From contig CAAHEN010000181.1 of assembly GCA_900772575.1 (NCBI GenBank), positions 1 to 14,574 of the forward strand: a DNA stretch of 14,574 nt, given 5' to 3'. The stretch comes from Bacteroidaceae bacterium. Lineage in GTDB: Bacteria; Bacteroidota; Bacteroidia; Bacteroidales; Bacteroidaceae. How positions within the stretch are numbered: position 1 is the first letter of the stretch; every line of letters starts with the position of its first letter. The notes under the pieces are model-generated. The model saw only the letters and a list, made by a program, of their open reading frames with translations. It ran no database searches and was not told the DNA's origin. Shown here piece after piece: positions 1-8,561 of the stretch. The position numbers and the translations under genes are program-made.

Positions 1-273
1 GGGGCCGTTTTTCCGGACAACTTCCCTAGGGCCCGGTAAAATTTGCTCCGGGCAAATTCAGATTTGCTCCGGGGAAGTTTAGCCAGAGCCCCATTTTAAC
101 ACGCCAAACCTGCTCGAAGGTTAAACAAGTTAAGGTGCCATTCCGGCAATTGGGGCAAAAAGGTGAGGCGACGGGTGGCGCGGTGCTATATTATGGTGCC
201 CTCGGGCAACCTCATTCGTCCCGGAAAAGATATCCATATTACACCGGACAGCATTCAAATAAAAATCGAGTAG
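1..273 (+). other. Possible damaged 3' end of a convergent plus-strand gene
   Basis: No intact gene is visible here. In plus frame 1 there are stops at 37-39 and 109-111, then an open stretch to a TAG at 271-273, whose last 27 codons (from an ATG at 193) read like a normal protein end (MVPSGNLIRPGKDI..., ending QIKIE). In plus frame 3, bases 174-197 read GGAVLYYG, also protein-like, and directly precede the frame-1 tail. This suggests one C-terminus broken by small indels. Doubled G and C runs are frequent in the first 130 bases, which would fit poor consensus at a contig end as well as real decay. The TAG lies in the left arm of the terminator hairpin, as expected for a gene convergent with the glycosidase gene. 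The family is not recognised. Most of the rest of 1-331 shows nothing further. Confidence 0.25.
41..73. repeat. Short direct repeat, 12 bp twice, 21 bp apart
   Basis: ATTTGCTCCGGG occurs at 41-52 and again at 62-73, so the period is 21 bases (seven codons). It lies in the poorly readable left edge of the window. It may be a genuine short coding repeat or part of a local assembly artefact. No function is assigned. Confidence 0.35.
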
Positions 274-314
274 GAGGTAAAAACCTATATCAGTTTTACC
301 TCCTACTCGATTTT
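262..314 (-). terminator. Strong hairpin terminator, perfect 21-bp arms
   Basis: Bases 262-282 and 294-314 are perfect inverted repeats of 21 bp around an 11-base loop (283-293). Each arm starts with AAAA and ends with TTTT on one strand or the other, around a CGAGTAGGAGG core. Read on the minus strand the hairpin begins 17 bases after the TGA of the GH84 gene and ends in a T run, the form of an intrinsic terminator. Because A and T tracts flank both sides it could work in both directions, and a possible plus-strand gene stops inside its left arm. It closes the rho-valS-GH84 transcription unit. Confidence 0.85.
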
Positions 315-331
315 ATAGATTGTGGTTAGCC

Positions 332-3300
332 TCAGAATGTAATTTTTGCGGTGGTAGCCGTTCCTCTTGCATCTTTTGCTACGACTATATAAATGTTGTC
401 ACCCGCAATTTTAGGAAGCGTCACCTCGTTGGAACCTCTCGTTTCCAGAGTCATGACATTGCGTCCATCTGTGGTGTAGACCCGCACGCTACCAATTCCT
501 TGAGGGGATATGAGCCTCACACGTCCTGCTGTGACATCGAACCTGATGTTTTCATCGGACGTGGTCAATACCGGTGAGGATATTCCTGTAACATCTCCTC
601 CTTCGCTCTCACTGAGTATCTCTTTGATTTCAAAGATTTCAGGAGCTGCCCCCGTCCACTTAATCCTCATTTGGTGAGCCATGGGGTGAGCCGTAAGATC
701 TACCACCTGTAGGCCATTGGTGTATTGGGCTACAGGAGACCAGTTCTGTCCATCGTCGCTTACGTCGATGGTTGCCTGAGCATTGCCCTCTGTTCCACTG
801 AATATCTTGACTGCCTCAACTGCTCGGTTGTTGTAGAAATAATATATGAGTTCAGCATTTTCGGGAACGGCAGTGGCGTCCAGTCCTGTATATCCAAGTC
901 CGTCGTTGAGACTTGTCTCCCGAACTCCCTGGATATCGACGTCAGAGGCATACGCCAAGACATCGCTTTCTCTGTTCACCTCAATCTCATAGAGGCGTAG
1001 CCATTTATTCGTATTGGCCTGTTTCACATACAGGCGTACGTATTGAGCGGAGTCACCAGTTCCCGCAAAATCGCAGTAAGACATCTCACCGGAGTATTTC
1101 GTCACTTGTGGAAGTGTCATACGGAAATCATAAGTATTGGTGCCTTTTACTTTGAGGTCTGTCCATTTCTTCCCGTCTCGAGAAATCTGTACGCGTCCTA
1201 CATTCATATAATCCCCATTCGTCGTACCCATACATATGCGTACGTCGCCTATAGGCTTAACCGTTGACAATTTGACCGTGTAGGCATCATTGTTCTGCTG
1301 GTTGCGGTTGAGGCAGGTCCACGTACTGTAGTCGCCGTCGGTCAGGTATGAGGCACCATGTCCGCTATAGATTTCACCGGAGGGTATCGTCGTGGCAGAG
1401 GAGACAAGTTTTGTTTCTGCTGGCAACTCTACGCTTAAAACATTGCGTGAAAGGTATACATTACGTATCTCATCGCTCTCATTCAGGACGCAAATGTACT
1501 TGACATAGCCGTCGAGCCCGTCGGGATAGCGAGACCAGTCCTTGCCATTTTCTGAAATCAGGATGGCATAATTGGAACGCAGGGTATCAGCCATGTTTAC
1601 GGCGGAAAGATGCGATGCTGCAGTCAGTTCAATACCGATATAGTCTCCCTTACCTAACTTGTTATAGCTATTGTTTATGAAGACGACAGGAAGTTTGCTC
1701 GTATTGATGGAACCCTTCGGGTTGGCGAGATTAGAGAACACGGCTGGGCGTGTAAGCTTATCACCTTTGAGCATATCTCCCAAGGCATTCTCTTTCATGT
1801 ATTCCACAAAGGGGGCAAGCACAACATTCGCAGGGTGGGCATTTGTCGTCGTCAGTGACAGGTTGGAGCCGACTGAACCAGCCAATTGTGGTGCCATATA
1901 TGCAGAATTGGAGTCCATCTTATTGAGGATGCCTATCGTGGAATAATAGTTTGCCCATTTTGTTGCGTCATCATCCTTGATATCAACTGCACCGACCAAT
2001 GTGGCTGCGACTTTTGCCATGTCGCTAACCTTGGAGAGCCATGGAGCCAAGTCAACATACAGCAAGCTGTCACTTTCAATCTTGCTATCCTTCAAAGCTG
2101 AGATATGCGCTGCCGCTTCAACCACTTGATTTAGTTCTTCAAGTAGCTTTGAGCTGTTGGGAGTTTTATTGATCGTGGCCTTGTAGCTGTTTACAAGTGA
2201 AGACAGTGCATCACTGTCGTAATAACGAAGATAGGACGACAGTTTCTGCAAGGCATTGGCTTTGACGGCGTCTCCATTGAAAATCGCGGGAAACGCGGCA
2301 TTCCAATTTGCCGTATTGTTGAAGGCGTCGTTGTTCCAAGCATAGTCAGCAACACCGAATAAGGCGATTTTAGCCACCTCACCTTGCTGCATCGGGTTGC
2401 TGAGCACTCCGAGGCAGTGTTCCAAGCCTGTATCTGGCCGTGCATTATTGGCAATTCGCGATTCGTCCTTGAAGTTGGTGTACATGTCCATAGGGAACAA
2501 TTTGTCGGCATCGTTGTCATTGCAAGGATAATTCCACCACCAAGCGACGTCGCGTCCCAAGTATTGGCGTACCTGCTGTACGTCACTGGAATTGGGTACA
2601 CTCCAAACTCCCCAACCTGTTGTATAAATGGCAATATTGGAAGGGGTCTTGGCTAGTGCCTCAAAAAAAGCCTTACGCTGCGGCTCGCCCCCACCGGCAA
2701 AGGAGCTGCAATAGATCTGCGGTACAAACTGGATGGGCTTCACCGTGTCGATGGGCTCAAGATTCTTGTTGTTCCATTGCGATTCAATCGCCTTTTGGAT
2801 CTGTGAGATACGGGTAGCGTTAAGCTCGTATTGCTCGTTTGTTGACGGAATGCTGACATCATCGACGAAAACAGCGAACTGGCGAATTCCAAGATCATAC
2901 ATCTTCTTGTATTTGCTCATAATGTCGTCAACCACAGTGCTACTTCCTAAAAAAGCATTGCCTGGATGGATGGCCCAGATAAAGTTGACCTTTGTCTCAT
3001 GGGATACGTTTGTGATGTCGTGAAGCATATCCTGGGTCAAATACCCCATTTTCTTCTGCTCGGAAGTGATGGTGGTCGGGTAGGGGCTGGTCCAATAAGT
3101 CGAGTGATAAGGATCGCTCTTGGCTCCATACATATATGAGTTCATTTTGAACCGCATCATGAACCGCATCAAGTCTTTCTTGACCTCTGCCGAATAAGGC
3201 ACGCCATAGTAGCCCTCTACAATTCCACGGTTCTGCTGGTCTGCATAATCATATATCGTGCCACATGGAATGGTATATCCGGATCCCTTGTAGTTGTCTA

Positions 3301-3787
3301 GAATCTGCTCGATTGAAGCCAAGGCTATAAAAGCGGCATCGGTATGCTCTCCCAATATGACGATTTCAGGTTCCCCGTCTGATCCTACGGCGACATTGAC
3401 AATGTGGCGGTCATACTTGGCCTTCTTTTCAAACACTTCCCGTGACAGGTTCAAGCGAGTTGCAGCCTTGTCTGCCAAGTCTCCACTTCCGTTCACACCG
3501 ATGTATATGTGCGCAAAACCATCGGAAGGTGTAGCGGAGAAAAGCGTATTGTCTCCTGGTGAAAATAGGCCATGCTCCTCTAGGATGTTCTGTATCCTAT
3601 TCTTGGTATACTGGTCTATTTTCTCGCCACATATCACTTGGATCTTCCCGGAGGAAAGCATGACGTTACCACTTGTGGCTACTTGCGATTGGGGGACTGG
3701 ATAAATGACATACCCGTCAGCCTGCGCTGAAAGGCAAGCTCCTCCCAACGCAAAAAGGCTTAATAGAATGTTGTGTCTCAATTCCAT
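332..3787 (-). CDS. Secreted multidomain GH84 beta-N-acetylglucosaminidase
   Basis: This 1151-residue protein is a family GH84 (O-GlcNAcase/NagJ-type) exo-beta-N-acetylglucosaminidase. Residues 1-23 are a signal peptide (cleavage likely after AQA). Residues 25-180 are a GH20b-like domain, and the catalytic barrel spans about 187-485. The motif FVDD (D309, D310) supplies the acidic pair of substrate-assisted catalysis. G192, K223, Y359, W417, N419, D424 and N464 align by eye with sugar-binding residues of the Bacteroides thetaiotaomicron enzyme. A helical region follows, then a beta module (about 700-790), an F5/8-type-C-like carbohydrate-binding domain (800-938), a second such module (945-1057), and a C-terminal domain (about 1065-1151) resembling type IX secretion sorting domains. 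It is therefore probably exported to the surface or medium to trim host glycans. It starts 6 bases after valS, with AGGA just upstream of the ATG, and ends at a strong terminator. Confidence 0.9.
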   Translation of the reverse strand: MELRHNILLSLFALGGACLSAQADGYVIYPVPQSQVATSGNVMLSSGKIQVICGEKIDQYTKNRIQNILEEHGLFSPGDNTLFSATPSDGFAHIYIGVNGSGDLADKAATRLNLSREVFEKKAKYDRHIVNVAVGSDGEPEIVILGEHTDAAFIALASIEQILDNYKGSGYTIPCGTIYDYADQQNRGIVEGYYGVPYSAEVKKDLMRFMMRFKMNSYMYGAKSDPYHSTYWTSPYPTTITSEQKKMGYLTQDMLHDITNVSHETKVNFIWAIHPGNAFLGSSTVVDDIMSKYKKMYDLGIRQFAVFVDDVSIPSTNEQYELNATRISQIQKAIESQWNNKNLEPIDTVKPIQFVPQIYCSSFAGGGEPQRKAFFEALAKTPSNIAIYTTGWGVWSVPNSSDVQQVRQYLGRDVAWWWNYPCNDNDADKLFPMDMYTNFKDESRIANNARPDTGLEHCLGVLSNPMQQGEVAKIALFGVADYAWNNDAFNNTANWNAAFPAIFNGDAVKANALQKLSSYLRYYDSDALSSLVNSYKATINKTPNSSKLLEELNQVVEAAAHISALKDSKIESDSLLYVDLAPWLSKVSDMAKVAATLVGAVDIKDDDATKWANYYSTIGILNKMDSNSAYMAPQLAGSVGSNLSLTTTNAHPANVVLAPFVEYMKENALGDMLKGDKLTRPAVFSNLANPKGSINTSKLPVVFINNSYNKLGKGDYIGIELTAASHLSAVNMADTLRSNYAILISENGKDWSRYPDGLDGYVKYICVLNESDEIRNVYLSRNVLSVELPAETKLVSSATTIPSGEIYSGHGASYLTDGDYSTWTCLNRNQQNNDAYTVKLSTVKPIGDVRICMGTTNGDYMNVGRVQISRDGKKWTDLKVKGTNTYDFRMTLPQVTKYSGEMSYCDFAGTGDSAQYVRLYVKQANTNKWLRLYEIEVNRESDVLAYASDVDIQGVRETSLNDGLGYTGLDATAVPENAELIYYFYNNRAVEAVKIFSGTEGNAQATIDVSDDGQNWSPVAQYTNGLQVVDLTAHPMAHQMRIKWTGAAPEIFEIKEILSESEGGDVTGISSPVLTTSDENIRFDVTAGRVRLISPQGIGSVRVYTTDGRNVMTLETRGSNEVTLPKIAGDNIYIVVAKDARGTATTAKITF

Positions 3788-3793
3788 GGCTTC

Positions 3794-6487
3794 CTAATGT
3801 TTAGTTGATTGCAAATGCTTGATTGTAGCTGTTATAGAGGCGATTTTAAATTCAGTATCGGCCTTTTTCTTGAGTTCGAGATTTACGACTGCCTCAGGGG
3901 CATTGCTCATGAAGCGTTTGTTGGAAAGCTTGGCATCAATGCCTTTCAGAAAACTCTGAAGATGCTTGAGCTCTTGTTCTGCCTTGGCTATTTCCGAATC
4001 CACGTTTATAAGATCTCCTAAGACCACGGCAACCTCTGTCGTACCGACCATAAATGAAGAAACTCCGTCGTCCTTAGCTCTCACGACATCTATAGTTTTG
4101 ATGTTAGCCATCTTTGAAATGATGCCGTCGTAAGTGACGATGGGGTTGTTCCCAATAAACTGCAGAACCAAAGCTTCCTTCGGAGAGATGTTCTTGGAAT
4201 TACGTATTCCTCGCACGTTCGTGATGATTTGCTTTGCCAAAGCAAAATCGTTCAAAAGTTTGGCGTCTGCGGCTTCAGGTGAAGGGATCTTTTGAACAGA
4301 CGTCATGAGACTCTCACCGTCGGAACGCTTAGCCATGGCCTGCCACAGTTCCTCGGTAATGAATGGCATAAAAGGATGAAGCAGATGAAGCAGATTGTCA
4401 AAAGAACTGAGAACCGCATCGTATGTAGTGCCGTCTATTGCAGTTCCAAAAGCCGGTTTTACTATTTCTAGGAACCAAGCTGAGAACTCGTCCCAAAACA
4501 GCTTGTACACCTCCATAAGAGCATCGGAGATGCGGAACTTCTGGTATAACTGGTCTATTTCTGCGCCACTTATACGGACTCGTGCCTCAAACCAGCCTAT
4601 GGCAAGAGCCGATTCTTCAGGCTGAGGCAATGTTCTGTCAACCTTCCAATTGCTGACAAGGCGGAATGCATTCCATATTTTGTTACAGAAATTGCGGCCC
4701 TGTTCGCATAGTGCCTCGTCAAAAAGGATGTCATTGCCCGCAGGGGCAGAAAGCATCATGCCCATGCGTACGCCATCTGCACCGTATTTATCAATAAGGG
4801 CAATAGGATCTGGCGAGTTGCCAAGGCTCTTCGACATCTTCCGTCCTTGCTTGTCACGTACAATCCCTGTGAAGTAAACACTCTTAAATGGGTATGTTCC
4901 CGTGTACTCATAGCTAGCCATAATCATTCGTGCGACCCAAAAAAATATGATGTCTGGGCCTGTCACAAGAACGCTCGTTGGATAGTAATATCTAAACTCC
5001 TTGTTCTGGGGATTCTCGATGCCATCAAACAATGAAATGGGCCACAGCCAAGAAGAGAACCAAGTATCGAGAGCGTCATCATCCTGACGAAGGTCGTCAA
5101 TCGTCATCAGCGCGTTACCGCTTTTCTCCTTGGCTAGCTTCAAAGCTTCTTCCGGCGTTTCTGCTACGACGAATTCGCCATTAGGCAGATAATAGGCGGG
5201 AATGCGATGTCCCCACCATAGCTGGCGTGAAATACACCAGTCCTTTATGTTTTCAAGCCAATGACGGTAGGTGTTTTTATATTTGGTCGGATAGAATTTT
5301 ATATCGTCAGCCATAACCGGCGGCAAAGCCATGTCTGCAAAATGCTGCATTTTCAGGAACCATTGTGCGGACAATTTAGGCTCAATAGGAACGCCGGTGC
5401 GCTCTGAGCAACCGATGTTATTGTCATAATCCTCTATTTTCTCCATCAGGTTTTCGGCCTCTAGATCTTTTGCAATCTGCTTGCGCACATCAAAGCGATC
5501 CATTCCGACATAAATTCCTGCGGCTTCCGATATTGTTGCATCGTCATTGAATATGTCAATGCTGTCCAGATGATATTTCTCACCTAGCATATAATCGTTG
5601 ATGTCATGTGCCGGGGTAACCTTTAAACAGCCGGTACCAAACTCTATATCAACATATTCATCTTCAATCACAGGAATCTCACGGCCAACAAGCGGCACAA
5701 TCACACGCTTGCCTTTCAGCCACCTGTTCTTAGGGTCTTTCGGATTGATACACATGGCTACATCGCCCATGATGGTCTCAGGACGTGTTGTCGCAACAAC
5801 CGCATAACGTCCCTTTTCATCTTGGTGGATGACTTCATTCTCGTCTCCCGTACTGCCCGTTCCGTCGTCATTGGCGATTCTATACTTCAAGTAGTATAGC
5901 TTTGTATGCTCTTCTTTGTAGACAACCTCCTCGTCTGATAAGGCCGTTTTGGCCTTGGGATCCCAATTGACCATACGCACGCCACGATAAATGAGCCCTT
6001 TATTATACAGATCAACAAAGACCTTTATGACACTCTTAGAACGCTTCTCATCCATCGTAAAGGCAGTCCGTTCCCAATCGCATGAAGCGCCTAGACGACG
6101 CAACTGTTTTAGGATGATGCCGCCATGCTCATCTGTCCATTCCCAAGCATATTTGAGGAACTCCTCACGGGAGAGATCCTTCTTCATTATGCCTTTTTCT
6201 GCCAAACGGTTCACAACCTTGGCTTCGGTAGCGATTGAAGCATGATCCGTTCCGGGTACCCAGCATGCATTCTTACCCATCATGCGAGCACGACGAATAA
6301 GAATATCCTGAATGGTTTCATTCAGCATATGCCCCATATGAAGCACGCCGGTCACATTGGGAGGGGGTATGACGATGGTGAAGGGGTCACGGCCATCCGG
6401 TTTTGAGCTGAAGAGATTGTGCCCCATCCAATATTCATACCATTTGTTCTCTACCTTTGTTGGATTATATTGAGTTTCCAATTCCAT
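3794..6487 (-). CDS. valS: Valyl-tRNA synthetase
   Basis: This cytoplasmic class I aminoacyl-tRNA synthetase charges tRNA-Val with valine. The 897-residue product has the HIGH-type motif HMGH at 50-53 in PNVTGVLHMGHML, the KMSKS motif at 550-554, and an inserted CP1 editing domain with TTRPETIMGD (233-242) and TPAHDINDY (291-299) that removes mischarged threonine. The anticodon-binding helical domain follows, and the last 60 to 70 residues are a charged tRNA-binding coiled coil typical of ValS. Length is normal. I chose the ATG at 6487 (MELETQYNPTKVENKW). The open frame extends 15 codons further to a TTG overlapping the rho stop, but that extra peptide is unlike the family. A short acidic loop at about 205-225 (DDGTGSTGDENE) in the editing domain looks like a local insertion. 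It lies 41 bases after rho and 6 before the GH84 gene, so it is probably cotranscribed with both. Confidence 0.97.
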   Translation of the reverse strand: MELETQYNPTKVENKWYEYWMGHNLFSSKPDGRDPFTIVIPPPNVTGVLHMGHMLNETIQDILIRRARMMGKNACWVPGTDHASIATEAKVVNRLAEKGIMKKDLSREEFLKYAWEWTDEHGGIILKQLRRLGASCDWERTAFTMDEKRSKSVIKVFVDLYNKGLIYRGVRMVNWDPKAKTALSDEEVVYKEEHTKLYYLKYRIANDDGTGSTGDENEVIHQDEKGRYAVVATTRPETIMGDVAMCINPKDPKNRWLKGKRVIVPLVGREIPVIEDEYVDIEFGTGCLKVTPAHDINDYMLGEKYHLDSIDIFNDDATISEAAGIYVGMDRFDVRKQIAKDLEAENLMEKIEDYDNNIGCSERTGVPIEPKLSAQWFLKMQHFADMALPPVMADDIKFYPTKYKNTYRHWLENIKDWCISRQLWWGHRIPAYYLPNGEFVVAETPEEALKLAKEKSGNALMTIDDLRQDDDALDTWFSSWLWPISLFDGIENPQNKEFRYYYPTSVLVTGPDIIFFWVARMIMASYEYTGTYPFKSVYFTGIVRDKQGRKMSKSLGNSPDPIALIDKYGADGVRMGMMLSAPAGNDILFDEALCEQGRNFCNKIWNAFRLVSNWKVDRTLPQPEESALAIGWFEARVRISGAEIDQLYQKFRISDALMEVYKLFWDEFSAWFLEIVKPAFGTAIDGTTYDAVLSSFDNLLHLLHPFMPFITEELWQAMAKRSDGESLMTSVQKIPSPEAADAKLLNDFALAKQIITNVRGIRNSKNISPKEALVLQFIGNNPIVTYDGIISKMANIKTIDVVRAKDDGVSSFMVGTTEVAVVLGDLINVDSEIAKAEQELKHLQSFLKGIDAKLSNKRFMSNAPEAVVNLELKKKADTEFKIASITATIKHLQSTKH

Positions 6488-6528
6488 AAAGCATCGATTT
6501 ATTGATTGTAATTTTACTCGCGAATGTC

Positions 6529-8502
6529 TCAAGAATTTAGAGAGGCGAGAAATTCTTCATTGTTGACTGTTGACTCCATCCTCTTCTTTATCTCAGTCAT
6601 AGATTCAATGGGATTCATGTCAGAGATATAGTTCCGAGTCACCCACATGCGGTTTAGCGTTTGGGCAGGCAGGAGCAAATCGTCTCTACGCGTACTTGAT
6701 GCGACGAGATTAATTGCCGGGAATATTCGTTTGTTGGCTAATACACGATCGAGTTGTAACTCCATGTTGCCAGTGCCCTTGAACTCCTCAAAAATGACCT
6801 CATCCATTTTTGAGCCGGTGTCGATTAGAGCAGTAGCTATAATTGTGAGGGAACCGCCTCCTTCTATGTTTCGGGCGGCACCGAAGAAACGCTTAGGCTT
6901 TTGCAGAGCATTCGCGTCAACACCTCCAGTGAGCACTTTGCCTGAGGCCGGAGAAACTGTATTGTATGCACGTGCCAAACGAGTGATGGAGTCTAGGAAT
7001 ATGACCACATCATGGCCGCACTCCACCATGCGCTTTGCCTTGTCAAGCACGATATTCGCTATTTTCACATGACGAGATGCCGGTTCATCAAATGTTGACG
7101 CTATGACTTCGGCGTTGACTGTACGCGCCATGTCTGTAACTTCTTCCGGGCGCTCATCAATCAAAAGCATCATGAGGTATGTTTCCGGATGGTTTCTTGC
7201 GATGGCATTGGCAATGTTCTTCATCAGCATCGTCTTACCGGTCTTGGGCTGAGCGACAATAAGCGCTCTCTGCCCTTTTCCGATTGGAGCAAAAAGATCC
7301 ACGACACGGCACGACAGACAATCATCATGCCCATTGCAAAGCTTGAATTTCTCTTGGGGGAAGAGGGGAGTAAGGTGCTCAAAGGCGATGCGATCTCGCA
7401 CATCAGCCGGTACACAACCATTGATGCGCTCAACATTGATGAGACTGAAGAACTTCTCATCCTCATTGGGAATTTTAACTTGTCCTTCAACGATGTCACC
7501 AGGCTTTAAGCCATAATGGTAAATCTGATCCGGAGCAACATAAATATCATCAGGAGAGGTCAGGTAATTGTAGTCTGACGATCTCAGAAAACCATAACCT
7601 TCATTTATGATCTCAAGTACGCCACGTGATTTTATACGCTTGAATTCCTCTGGTATATTGTCCTCACGTGGATGAGCTGGCAATCCGATATCATTATAAT
7701 TGGAAGTAGCACGCAATCTGTCATTGTAGTTGATAGACAACGGCGTATATCTATTATACAGTTCTGGAATATCTTGGACAATTATAAAATTATTGGTGGA
7801 AAATCCTGTTACGGGATTTCGTATTTCCCCATTGTAGGATAAATCTTCCTCGTATTTTGTTCCAGGCAAAGCCGTAGTGTCCGAATCTTCCCTACATGAG
7901 TCTTGAGACTCTTCTTCTTGGCGTGGGAAGTCCTGACTAGACCTATTCTCTTGAATCTGCTCGGCTATGAAATCTGGAATTTCCGAATCGTGGTTAGTGG
8001 CAGTGGCACTCCCCGTTGGTTCGCTCTCTTCCAGCTGAGATATTGTATCAGGTTCCTGCGTATTCGTAGTATCAAAAGTATTATTGTCAGCATCTATTCC
8101 ATTTTGATGATCGGATTTTTGTTCCACATCATGGGTGGCTGCTTCCCTAGCAGCAATTTCGGTCTTTGACGGGCGCCCCCTCTTTCGTTTTACTGGAATT
8201 GTAGGAGTTTGAACCGATGGTAAAAAAGTAGCCCCATCGGTCTCATTCTCATGAGAGGAGCCCTGCGAGCCTACACCCTCAGTCGAAACATTTTTATCTC
8301 CTTCCTTCTTGTTTGTACGTACCCGGCGAGAAGGAGAGGGCTGAAATTCTGAGCTTCTCTGCTCAGCCTGTGCATCTAATATTTCATATACTAGTTCTTC
8401 CTTCGTGCTGCCGGTCTTTATAGGCATGCCTAGAGCTTCAGCTATGGTATACAACTCTTCAATTTCCTTACCAAGTAGTTGATCTTTCGTGAATAATGGC
8501 AT
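6529..8502 (-). CDS. rho: Transcription termination factor Rho with long disordered insert
   Basis: Rho is a hexameric RNA-dependent ATPase helicase that ends transcription at unstructured, untranslated RNA. Residues 1-47 form the Rho N helical domain. About 50-235 is a low-complexity, Ser/Glu/Asp/Asn/Thr-rich segment with an AT-hook-like KRKRGRPSK near 105-113. The cold-shock-like RNA-binding domain is at about 288-360 (SRGVLEIINEGYGFLRSSD). The ATPase core has Walker A PKTGKT (419-424), LLIDERPEEVTDM, FLDSITRLARAYNT, the GGVDANALQKPKRFFGAARN loop, and an arginine-finger region at SSTRRDD (R605). The 657-residue length, against 419 in Escherichia coli, is due to the insert, which is usual in Bacteroidales Rho. 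In B. thetaiotaomicron the homologous region is reported to drive phase separation needed for gut fitness. Three cysteines (C389, C395, C398) just before the ATPase core are unusual. The start ATG at 8502 gives the expected N-terminal domain. Confidence 0.97.
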   Translation of the reverse strand: MPLFTKDQLLGKEIEELYTIAEALGMPIKTGSTKEELVYEILDAQAEQRSSEFQPSPSRRVRTNKKEGDKNVSTEGVGSQGSSHENETDGATFLPSVQTPTIPVKRKRGRPSKTEIAAREAATHDVEQKSDHQNGIDADNNTFDTTNTQEPDTISQLEESEPTGSATATNHDSEIPDFIAEQIQENRSSQDFPRQEEESQDSCREDSDTTALPGTKYEEDLSYNGEIRNPVTGFSTNNFIIVQDIPELYNRYTPLSINYNDRLRATSNYNDIGLPAHPREDNIPEEFKRIKSRGVLEIINEGYGFLRSSDYNYLTSPDDIYVAPDQIYHYGLKPGDIVEGQVKIPNEDEKFFSLINVERINGCVPADVRDRIAFEHLTPLFPQEKFKLCNGHDDCLSCRVVDLFAPIGKGQRALIVAQPKTGKTMLMKNIANAIARNHPETYLMMLLIDERPEEVTDMARTVNAEVIASTFDEPASRHVKIANIVLDKAKRMVECGHDVVIFLDSITRLARAYNTVSPASGKVLTGGVDANALQKPKRFFGAARNIEGGGSLTIIATALIDTGSKMDEVIFEEFKGTGNMELQLDRVLANKRIFPAINLVASSTRRDDLLLPAQTLNRMWVTRNYISDMNPIESMTEIKKRMESTVNNEEFLASLNS

Positions 8503-8561
8503 TAAGAATGAATTTTAAAAGGTGATACTTCCCATGGTTCATAGTAAGGGAAAGCATTCAG

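Noticed and set aside
135..329. Plus-strand open frame of 64 codons
   Set aside because: It starts in the damaged edge and runs straight through the terminator hairpin. Only its first third looks protein-like, and it switches to another frame there.
2191..2634. 147-codon minus-strand open frame inside the glycosidase gene
   Set aside because: It overlaps the GH84 catalytic region in another frame and has no recognisable motif. The GH84 frame has strong family matches throughout.
3294..3704. 136-codon plus-strand open frame opposite the GH84 N-terminus
   Set aside because: Antisense shadow with no domain signature and no leader region.
3727..3787. Lipoprotein signal on the GH84 enzyme (C18)
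   Set aside because: The residues before C18 are GGA, lacking the usual leucine-type -3 position. AQA at 21-23 is a better signal peptidase I site and fits a type IX cargo.
6488..6532. Extended TTG start for valS
   Set aside because: The extra 15 residues overlap the rho stop and do not resemble ValS N-termini; the ATG at 6487 gives the family-standard start.
6647..7072. 141-codon plus-strand open frame opposite rho
   Set aside because: It is antisense to the most conserved part of the Rho ATPase, and its composition is as expected of a shadow frame.
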